From contig CAJNOP010000026.1 of the NCBI GenBank assembly GCA_905250075.1, positions 1,611,098 through 1,675,097 of the forward strand: a stretch of DNA of 64,000 nt, given 5' to 3'. Both the position numbers and the translations under genes were made by a program. Positions within the stretch are counted from its first letter, which is position 1; every line of letters begins with the position of its first letter. The notes below the pieces were generated by a model. That model was not told the DNA's origin and searched no databases. It worked only from the letters and a program-made list of their open reading frames with translations. Shown piece after piece: positions 1 through 10,786 of the stretch. This DNA is from Rotaria sp. Silwood1 (Eukaryota; Rotifera; Eurotatoria; Philodinida; Philodinidae).

Positions 1-3000
1 TGATAGAATGATACTTTTTTAAGTAAAATACAACACAATAATAAATTGATTAGAAGAAAAAGAAAATACCCATAGAATTTGAAAAAATAAAATAAAATAA
101 TCAAATTGTTCAAAGGCTTAAAAGTTATTTCTCTAAAATATCATTAGGGAACTATGAAGTGGAGTCGGTGCTGTCGAGACTGTAATCAGGACTTAAAACT
201 TGTTCAAACTGATCCCGTTATATTTTCTGCTCAACAACTAGACTACATATTTTCATATTTATAATTTTGTTCTGACTAATGATCTGCAAATTGACCCTTT
301 TTATTTATGATTGAGGTTAAATTATCGATCTACTGAATCACTTTTTTTTAATCCTGAACCGAAACCTGAACCACCTTGCAGATTACTGCTAAAAATAATA
401 CTCATAGTTCTGCAGACCCTAAATTTTGATATTATCAAAGTGTCTCTTGACAGAACACCGATAATAAATTCACTCATTTAGATTTTGTATCTATGCAAGA
501 ACTGTGAACTCTGAGAGAATTTCTTAAGTCACATGACCAGAATCAAAGAAAATCTTTAGTGAGATACAGAAGTGGCTGTACATTTTAGTTTTGATGCATG
601 CATATAAAGATATGCTCATACTATCAATTTCTCAAAATCATCAATGTTAATTTGATGTGCATTTAAAGAATTATACAGATTATTGAAAATTTTTTTTCTA
701 GAAACGAAATTAGAATCGGAAGCAGTAAAAATTTTAATTGAGATCAGGATTGAGATACGACCAATAAAATTTAATGAGACCGGAGCCAAAAAAAGTGGTC
801 CCGTCGATGTCTTATGCGGAAGGCATTTTGAGGAGTTGGTTAAAATTATTCCTTCTAATTGTTTATTTTTCTCGTCATTCTATAATTCTCATCGTCTTCG
901 AACAGCTATTGTGCAGAATTGATTCAAATAATTTTGTTCTACCTATTGTCTTCAAGGATTTGTTAAGAGTATTAGATTGAACTTGCTAGTTTCACTTCTT
1001 TTTTGATTAACTATACTTCGATCTTTGAGATTACCGCCTAGACATTCCATTGATGCATCAGGTTTTAGAAGCAGTGGTCCTTTTTAATAACAGTTTCGTT
1101 TAGCATTTTGGAAACTTAAAAGCCTATAGCTGATAGCTATGAAGCCTGATATGTAACTGTCATGTTCTTCCAGAGATAATACAAAATTATAGGTGATTCT
1201 CGCATTCATCTTTCATAGGTATTTGGAGTCGTTGACAATGGCGATGGAACCTTCCATTCAGTCTTTCCACAATTCTTCGATGCAATTAATGCTGCTGTTA
1301 GAATCCTCCATATATCTGTTAATAAATCTTTCAGGTTCTTGATGAAGTCTATAATCCTCTTTATATATCTTATCATAAAGCCTTGAGACAATTGATGAAG
1401 GCCATAAACGGTTCCATTTATTCTTTTGAAATACGATACTTGGGTATTGTGTATTCATCCATCCTTTAACAAAGGGTTTCGAAGAGGTTTACTATGCTCA
1501 TGAATCCTTAAATATTCCCTCTGAAAAGTTTCTCAGCGGATTTGTGATCCTCTCATAAATGATAAAAAAAGGATTCTTGCCACTTATTTTCCAAATATAT
1601 TCGTTTTTTTTGTCCATTATAATTGCTACAAATTCTTATTTTTTACAGAGAGGCTTAAATTTGTAAGTCTCTTTTTTTCTGTCAAAATCAGAGTAAGATT
1701 CTTTTCATCTGCTGTATCTTTAAATTATCTGAATGTTTTTCTTTTACATGTACTAAATCAAAGAGCAACGGGCAATTGTATCAGTTGATGATGAATTGAT
1801 ACTGATTTCTAGAGTTGCATTATTTCACACAAAAGTCGCACACATCAAGGAGAACTAGAAAAGAAATCCACAAATATGTCTCATTTGCTGTTCTTCTATT
1901 TATACCTTAATTCCAGTTGAAATTGTTTCTTAATTTTTGCTCTCGTCAGACTGAAAACAGTTCAATCATTTTATATCTTGTTAATGCTTCATTTCTTCTA
2001 ATACAAACTGATTCAAGTAACGAATGCAATTACTTTAAGAAAGAATTTCTTGTTGACTTTGTGGAAGGTAATTTATTTTGGGTCGAAATGGAACAATTTT
2101 CGTTTTCTTTTACAGATATTGCTCAGTCCTGCTCTATATATATAGGAATATATCAACGTATCTCTAACGTCTTAGATTAAGGTGATCATATCTATGAGTT
2201 TTCCAGTTATATTGCATAACTTCTATAATAATAGTTTCAAACAATCTTGTTTCCAATATTGCATATGTTCATGGTTTCGTCATGAAAACTCATATGTCAA
2301 TTGTTAAAAAAAAGAGTATCTAGATGTTTATAGAACATGAACGATTATCTTAAACCACACGAGAGTATCGTTTTTCTTGTCATCCTTTATTGATGAATCC
2401 AGATTTATCCTAAGACAATTATGAAGTTCTCAAGTGAGAACATTAGCGAAAGGTTAAGTTATGGGGCTTCGTTCTGACAGCCGAGATTAGGTAACTTGTT
2501 CTTTTTTTTTTAATCTTTTTTCTTTTACTTGCAAATGTTATCATCATGTTTAACATATGATATTGTGACATAGTTCCTATACGATCATAGCTATAATACA
2601 CAAGAAATATCATCCATCTTGTAGACACAATGTAAAATAACTCTCAAACATTAGCTATGAAAACATCAAAATCTCTTCCTGTATTTGATGCCAAAGGCTT
2701 GTAAATATTTTTTTTTCACAATATTCAGTTTTGTATTTCTTTAGACAATAAAGAAAATAGGATAACTGAAAATAACTAATCATTATCGATCTTATCTGAA
2801 ACATCTGGACAGCATGAAAAACATACCTTTCAAAATAAACTTGCGTGTTAGAATTGTAAATCTTTTTTCAAGAATGCGATTGTGAGGCATTTCTAAAAAA
2901 TATCGATCATAAAATATTGTCAGAAAAAAAGTCGAGTGGCCATTTTTTGAATAACTTTTGATAGAAACAAGATAGAGAGCTGCGATTCTCATCACTCGAA

Positions 3001-3030
3001 CGATCGTCATCTGAGCAACAATTCTGTATT
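1..3030. other. Gene-free AT-rich stretch
   Basis: I see no convincing gene here. The open frames are short, A/T-biased, lack family motifs and are not joined by plausible splice sites. One 66-codon minus-strand frame (1258-1458) has a less biased composition but matches nothing I recognise. Confidence 0.5.
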
Positions 3031-3446
3031 TAGGCATGCAGCGAACCCGAACTACAGCTCGGAGTTCGGACCGAACGGTTCGGATTCGGTGTCAGGGTTC
3101 GGGCTCGGGTTCGGGTTCGAGAACTATCCGACCAGTTCAGACAGTGGTGACTATTTAGATGATTGCCCAAGCTTTTTTTTAGGTATTTGAACAATAATGA
3201 TAGCACTCCAAAAGTTCGGGTTCGGGTATACCTAAACATCATTAATTTCTTTTTCGGATGTCTGCAGCCTTTCAGTTTTTTTTAACTATTTACTTCACTG
3301 TATGGAGATCTACCACAATCAACACTGGAACCCTTTCTTTTGACTTACTTCTATTTCCTTTTATTGAAAAACTGAAAATAGTTTCAGTCAAGACCGAACC
3401 CGAACTCTGACACCGAACCCGAACGTTCGGGTTCGGTGCATGCCTA
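3031..3446. mobile_element. MITE-like element with 22-bp terminal inverted repeats
   Basis: The left end reads TAGGCATGCAGCGAACCCGAAC. The right end, reverse-complemented, reads the same except for C in place of G at position 11. Both ends are flanked by TA, as expected for TA target-site duplication in Tc1/mariner-like elements. The terminal regions are built from short CGAACC/GGTTCG units, and an internal copy of the GGTTCGGGTA motif lies near 3210-3235. GC content is far above the surroundings. No transposase frame is present, so it would be non-autonomous. The superfamily is inferred only from the TA flank. Confidence 0.65.
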
Positions 3447-5500
3447 TCTGTATTAAACTCAATTCTTTTCTATTACAAATGTTTCATATTGAATATGTTA
3501 AATGCATCATTAATAAGGGTTCAATGAGGATGTGAGTGTCTTATTCAGTTTCTGGATAAACTAATAACCACATTCTCGTATCCATAATCATTGTAAAAAA
3601 TTCTTAATATTGCATACAAACTCATAAAGTTGTAAAATGGTTTTTCTATTTGAGATTTGAATATTTATTTCAGCAAGTCAATTAACCTTTTGGTTTATTT
3701 CTTTGATATCTAATGCGATGCAAAACAAAGCCTTTATGTAGATCCTCATGATTTTCTTGTCATACGCATTGAAAGTTGCCATTTTGTATCGTGATAATCT
3801 CGAGAACGGAAACTGAGAAAATACTCGTTTAAACACTAGGTGAAAGTGTAGAGACCGAACCATTACCATGGCTTTCCAATATTCTCGAAGGCGTTCCGTT
3901 AAAATAAAAGTAGAACCTTAAAAAAATTCTTGAGGACTCAGTTTGTTTTTCATACTTTAAGGTAGTAATTAAAGCAATGACAGCAATAAAATTTAGTCGC
4001 CACTTTCTTTGCTTATAGGTAAGACAGCTGTAAAATACAGTTGATGCTAAATAATAAATTAAAAAGAGAATCAAGTGATCAATCAACAGTATTCACGAGA
4101 AACATATAACTCTTAATAGAGGTCTCTTAGTAATGGATATTGAACAAAGTGTAATTCTAGAAAAATATCAATATTATTAGGAAAAGAGCGATTCATAATA
4201 AATAAATAAAAAAGACTTTTCTTTTTCTATTTATAAAATCAAGCTTTTTTGTCATAACCGATATGCGTAGCATCACACTGCATTTCACAGTGGATTCAAA
4301 CTCGAATGCTATCTATTTTGTTTCTTTAGTTTGCAATAAATCAATATGAGTTTATAATATGTTTTTTTGCAAAAAAAAGAAGCTAAAAGAAAAAGAATAA
4401 ATTTACATATAATAATATTTAGGTATTAGTTTATGACCATGGGTAGCGCATCTTCAACTGTTTAGAATAATCAATAAAGTTTTGAATAGGTCTATTTTGT
4501 CTTCCCATCTCCAATAGTGGACATTCCAGTAGCAAAACTATCGTTGCTTAACTTCAATTTTTTTCAAAGGTATGATATATGAAAACTAGAGTATTACATT
4601 ACTTGACAGTATATTACAAGGTTCAGATCAGCCTAACAGTTTTCATGGAGGAAAAATTCAAAGTCTTTTGCCATTTCGTTTTGTTCACTGACTATTATGT
4701 TTTCACCTTAACATTCATGTAAAAAGTTGTCTAAAACTTTAAACAATTATTATTTTCTTGAAAAACATTACAGATGTAACAATCAGTTGGAAGGATAGAA
4801 TTGCTGTTCTTCACATCGTTTAACTATTCTGATTCAATTTCTTTTTAACAAATTGGAAATAGACACTCGCTTTTAAGTATTCAATCTGTCCCATCACAAG
4901 ATTAAAAATGTTGTCTATCCACAGCCGAAACTTTCTACGGAAAAAAGCCAGAATACAAAAGACAATAAGAAGGAGGAAATCACCCTGTTTTCCTCTCTTA
5001 ATCATATGACCTGGTTATATTGGATTAAGTAGTTTGATTCGCTAGTATAAACAGGAAAGCATTAAAAATTTCGGGAAGTAATAAGCTTCTATTCTTTCTC
5101 GAAATTCTTTTTTCAGGAAGCTACTGATATTCCTTGTAGTTCAGGTTTACCGGTCATGTTTACACTAATAACTGTTTCCGAGTTATTAAAAAAATTAGTT
5201 TTTTTCAGTTAATTAATTATCATGTTAAAATTTTTGATTGGTTTAATATTTACCAATGATAAAAAAAGCATTACAAGTTTAAAGAAGGTATAGCGTAGGA
5301 AACAAAACGCTTAATGGTTTCTTTTCTGTTTTTTTTTAATCCCGCGTGATAGATTCATATACAATATCATGATGACGATGTCGCCTTCCGGCAACTTTCC
5401 GGTTTTTCCCTAGACATCGAGAGTAATCTTATCTGTTTAAAAGTTTTCTTTTTCTTTTTACTCCTCAACATATACTATCTACACAAGAAAGAAAAAAAAA
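3447..5500. other. Intergenic, no gene seen
   Basis: AT-rich sequence with only short, compositionally biased frames. The last 120 bp form the probable promoter of the next gene. Confidence 0.5.
5385..5402 (+). promoter_or_regulatory. Paired ETS-like sites upstream of the C12orf56-type gene
   Basis: CTTCCGG at 5385 and TTTCCGG at 5396 lie about 100-115 bp before the start codon, in a small island of higher GC. The CTTCCGG core is the usual ETS-factor site of animal housekeeping promoters. Function is inferred from sequence and position only. Confidence 0.3.
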
Positions 5501-8500
5501 ATGAAGGCAGCTGGAGGTCCATCACAATATATGGTAACAAAAAATACGAAATTCGAAGCTAAATTAGCTCGATATTTAATTTCTAATCCTGGTGATCAAT
5601 TACTCGGTTATGATGCATGTATAGAAAAGCAAGGAAATAGTATTAATTATCGTTTGATTGTTTTGGGTCTTGAATCAATTTATTTACCCGATAATCCACC
5701 AAAAATTGCACAATTAGAAAAACCATATATTTATTATCGTGATATTCTTCGTGCTGAAATGGTTTGTTTAAAAAACTAAATAAATAAAACAAAAAAAGTC
5801 TTTTATTCGAATATTTAGATTGACGATTATCCTGATTTTTTAGCTGGAGTTGAACAAAAGAATACATTACATATGCGTTTACGTGTTGTGATGCCATCAA
5901 ATAAGAATAAAAAAAATAAAAAGAAAAAACCGAAATCAACAAGTGTTGACGAAATGGAAACAGTACCAAGTTTATTTGATCGATTTACGTTAGAAAATAT
6001 TAATAATTATATGGAACCAATAACTCCACGGTAAAATATTTTCTTTGTTCATATTCAAAAAATTCGAGTTCAATAAGTACAATACTAGATTTGTTTGATC
6101 TCAACAAAATATGTTTACAATTTTAGTTTTTTATATAACAATAAAAATAAAAACTTTCTCTTACAGAGTTTTAAAAGATCTTCTTTCGATTAAATGTTTC
6201 TTCTTTACATAATCACGACTCAATCGATTTCATAAATTATTCAATAACGATTAACAACACATCGTATTTAGATGATCGGATTTTTAAGTATAATAACTGA
6301 ACCATAAAGATCATAGATTTATGAGAACCAACATAAGTTACAAATTTTCATATCAATAAATTCTAGTATTATGATGTATCTTTAGTTATTTATTTTATAT
6401 TTAGACGAACAGCATCAAGTCGTGAACTTTATCAAACACCATTACCACAACTTTCTGCTGTTATTCCATTTGTTCTAACAGCAACAACAACAAATGAAAG
6501 CGATCCATTGAATTTACCACTTCATCGACTTGATGATTTATCAACACCGAAAACATATGATACATCATTGGAATTTAAAGAACGTCTTGATGAATTAAAT
6601 CTTAATACTGATCGTTCAAATGTTCAACGTTTATTGTCAACACAAAGAACATTCTCTGATGAACACAGGATTATGGTCAGATCAAAATCAGCTAAATCAT
6701 TAACGATGTCGAAAAAAAAGACAAATAATGATTCAGATTGGAATACAGACACACCAAGACTTAGTCGTTATGCATTACAAGTACATCAAGATGATCGCTA
6801 TGGTACTTTACATACACCACGTAGTACACCACGTGGTACGCCACGTCAAAATCTAGACGATGAATTGTTATTATTAACAAATCGATCAACATTAACAGAC
6901 TTATCATTGACAAGTAATATAAATATAAATGCTGTTAATAATGAAGATTCACCTGTTTACTGTCCATCAGTTGAAGAAGTGCGCAGGTAAAATTCTAACA
7001 ATAAAAATATTCGATTTGAACCCATCTAATGATTGAATCATACCCAATTATCGCTTAATATTTTGCTTTCAGCAAAACAAAAAAAAAAAGATAAACTAAT
7101 AGTATGTATATATGATTTCATTGATGATTAGAAAATAGTCTTCTGTTTGGTAGTTTATTTAGATATTTAAATAAATTAATTAACTATTTGAAATCTTTAT
7201 ATATTTATTTATTTTCATTTTCTTTTGTTTTATTATTATTTAGTCTTCGAGATGATCTTGATCAAGATATGAAAGAAATAGATATATATTTTCTAAGTTT
7301 AACGTGCAAAATTCCAGAAATTTTAAGTTGTGCATTGAGTAATTATATTGTTATTTCAACATTATATTACAAGAGTGATCATCAATCATCAACATTATCA
7401 AATAATCGTCTTCATGATTCGTATGTTTTATTTTATTTTTTTTTGTTTAACGTTTAAAGAAATTTCTATGTAGAATGGATATTACAATGGTAAAATTTTC
7501 TCAATTAAAAAATGAAATTTTACAATCATTTAATAATACAAATCAATTAATTAAATTAACAACTGAACTATGTAATGCATGTGAGAAATATTCGAAAGTA
7601 AAAGACCTTTTTTGGAAGGTTAGTTATCATATGTTTTTTTTTCTCTTGTGTTTAATTTTTTAAAATTATTTCTTAGGATCATGATTTATTTACTTACTAT
7701 GTTGCACAATTTCAATCTTGTTCCCAAGATATATCAAATAATGATTTTGATGATGCTACAATTGAGTAAGATACAAATATCTTTATTCTATTTATTACTA
7801 TTTGATTTTGAATAATTTAATTGAAATATTTAGTTTTTCTTGTTCGATATTGCAATTATTAAATGAAATTTTTCTAAACACCTTTGCATCAAATGAACGA
7901 CTATCACGTCTATCACATGATGAGTAAGCTATTTATTCTTTAAATGACTTATGCATGTAATTAATTTGCTCAATACTTTAAAAGTTGTTTTTTTCTTTCA
8001 TATAAAAATATTTTATTACAATGCCAATGTAAGAAAGACATTCATATTCATCTTCAAAGCAATTAACTTCAATTTTCATTGGATTTATAAAAATTATTCT
8101 ACTAGGTGAACCATGTAAAGAAAGATTTTTCTATAGAAATTCCACATTTTCCGCATGAATTATATACGACATAGCAAACATAATGGTAATGGCATTATTA
8201 TCCTATAAAAAAAAAGCTCAAGGAAAGTTTCTCTTTTTATATACTGGCAGTAGAAGTACTGATCTATATTAGTACAATATTTTATCATTCTTTAATTGAT
8301 ATTTAATGAGATTAATTTATTGTGAAAGTTTCTAGTTTGTTTTGCATTGCCGTTGTTTTTCAATGAGAACATTGAAATCTGTCGGTGCATATGAGCGACA
8401 TGAATAATATGCTTGTACTATTACTGTATCTATGGTAGGATAAGTAAAATTATCTGACATTTTCACAATAAACTATTCTCATGAAAACCTACCATAAAAA

Positions 8501-10599
8501 TATAACATTTTGACAAGGACAAGCTAATAGACCAAACTTTTTTCCGAACACCAATTGAAAAGCGATTTTACACTTAGAAATGTTTTCTCATATATTTTTT
8601 TTAATTTTCTTGTTCTACGCTTTAAAAAAAAATACTATTTTCTACAGATGCGCTCGACTTCAAACACTTATTCACTGTCTTTTGACACCTCCGATTACTT
8701 TACTCTCAACTCAACCAACAACGACAACAACAGCATCCGACGATTCAGAAGTGAATGAAAGATTACAAGTAACTTAATATTTTATCTAAATTGTTGTTCT
8801 TTCACTTTAAACAAAATTAAATTTAGAACACATACAAAATAGTATTAAAATGGATGTTTGGATCAGGTACTGTATTATGGCATATTGGAAATATGCTCAG
8901 TCGACCATCATGGACATCAAAAAGTTTTCGTTTTCGACACTTTATTGAATTATTCGAAAAGCAACAACAAAAAGTAAATTTTCAATAGAAATATTTATTT
9001 TTACTAATCAGCTTTAGATAGATAATCATAATATAATTTGTTCTTTTTGCCTAGAAAAGGAAGAAGATGATAGAGTATATAATTCAAATATTTCAATCCA
9101 AAATTATCCACATTTCATTGTATTTCCTTCAATAGGGAAATTAGGATCTATTGTATTTCGACAGATATAAATATAGGACATTCTCTCGAAAGTAGATATC
9201 ATAGAGATCAACCAAAAGTGCGTTTGACTATAAGGTTTTCAGTTCTTTTTTTTTTTTGCAATCTGTAATTAATCAGTTGCAATTGTCTGTTGGTTGCACG
9301 ATGTGATCTTTTTTCTTCAATCCAACAATTTATTAATTCATTTTTTCTAATCAAGCATAAATCAAAACCTGTTGACATGATTTGATGTTATTAGCTGTCA
9401 ATACAAAGATGATGAAATGTTTTCCCAAGCAGTTTTGTTTAATATTGTTTTGTCTTTTAAATATCCACGGCTATTATATTTGGTTTTTCTATATGCCTCA
9501 TGATTGTTGATTATAATGCAATGCACAAAAAACTCTTCCTGTTTCGTTTTGTAACATGAGTGATAGAGCATGTGTTGTTTGCTTTACAGATATTATTATG
9601 TTTTATAGGATCAGAAATAAAGGCTCGCTAGAACTGTCAACTCACGTTTCAAAGCTTTAACATCGCGGGCTCTAGTCGTCTGAGAAATATGTCGAGTGCA
9701 CTAGTCAACGAACACAAAAAACTGCAAAAGTATCTCGTATTTGCACAGTGACTATCCAATTTTCATTAGAAAATTCCATTGAAAGCATCAAATTACGGTT
9801 CGATCGGGTTCTAAAACAATTCAATAAAACGGATTTACAAATTTTGAATCCAATGAACGCTATAGGACTTACTATTCAGAATAAGGAAGTCCTCATATTT
9901 GACAGACTCATTCCTAGTTAAATTCGCTTAGTCACACTATAGTCTTAGCAGCATAAGGAGAAGCTAACATAGAACGATTTTGCTGTATTTATAACTATTT
10001 ATTTAACTATAATCAATACTATATAGTCAATAGCACAAACTCTTACAAACATGTTTCTTTATTCCTTATAATATATATGACTTTTGTCTTATCGAATATA
10101 TATATATATATATTTCAGGATGAATATTTTGATTTATTTATCGATGCATTATCACGATTAATAATGAATAAAGACAATAAAGTATAGTTATTTTAATCAA
10201 TTTCATTTGGTTTTTTTTTAAAATAAATATATCATATCTACTAGGATCCATTTAGTCCAAATCATGCATTATATGTCTATCAATTTTTTTCTATATTATC
10301 CATGTTATTAATTAATTCAACAATGTTTTCTGAATATATTCGTGATCGATATCTAGAAGATTTTAAGTATGTTTTATATAAAATTTTAATTTTTTATAAA
10401 AATCTTTTCTTTTACTTTTCTTCATTATTAATTGAATAGATATTTTTTAAAAGAAGATATTATACTTTCAAGAATTCCTGTTCAATATCCAGTCTATCGT
10501 TTTATTCCAGAGCTTATTCGTAGTGTTCATCATCGTATATTATATGGTGAACCAAATTATAATTTATCAAATCGTCCCAAACATCATCAACTTATTTGA
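5501..10599 (+). CDS. C12orf56-like protein (DUF4551 family), 12 exons, 722 aa
   Basis: Exons: 5501-5761, 5819-6030, 6405-6986, 7244-7420, 7474-7618, 7677-7765, 7834-7923, 8648-8768, 8827-8973, 10119-10181, 10245-10366, 10440-10599. They sum to 2169 nt in one open frame, stop TGA. The N-terminal ~110 residues resemble my memory of vertebrate C12orf56: a C-I-E start of a beta strand, an L-Y-L-P-D-N-P-P-K motif near residue 65, and a Y-R-D-I motif followed by D-D-Y-P-D-F across the first splice junction. A Lys/Asn-rich basic stretch follows, then a long Ser/Thr-rich linker in exon 3 and a helical C-terminal half. No enzymatic motif, signal peptide or membrane segment is seen. The family has no established function to my knowledge. 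It is somewhat longer than the ~620-aa human protein. Introns 8 and 10 are short, but intron 9 is 1.1 kb. It converges with the KY-like gene, with only 187 bp between the stop codons. Confidence 0.7.
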
Positions 10600-10786
10600 A
10601 ATGAACTTTCGTGTTCAAATCAGATTTATTTCCGCAATAATATTTATTTTTTTTTCTGCTTTTTATGGGTGATTCTAAAAAAAAGAACTATTTTATTTTC
10701 ATTTTCTCAATTAATCTCATCTTCCTCCCTTTTTTTTTCTGTTTTTAAATTAACATTTTTATTTTATTAAAAAAATTAAAACAAAA

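Noticed and set aside
1258..1458. 66-codon minus-strand open frame with fairly normal composition
   Set aside because: It has no recognisable motif, no supporting splice partners and no homologue that I know of, so it could be chance.
5643..5969. 108-codon minus-strand frame
   Set aside because: It is antisense to exons 1-2 of the C12orf56-like gene and arises from the AT-rich coding strand.
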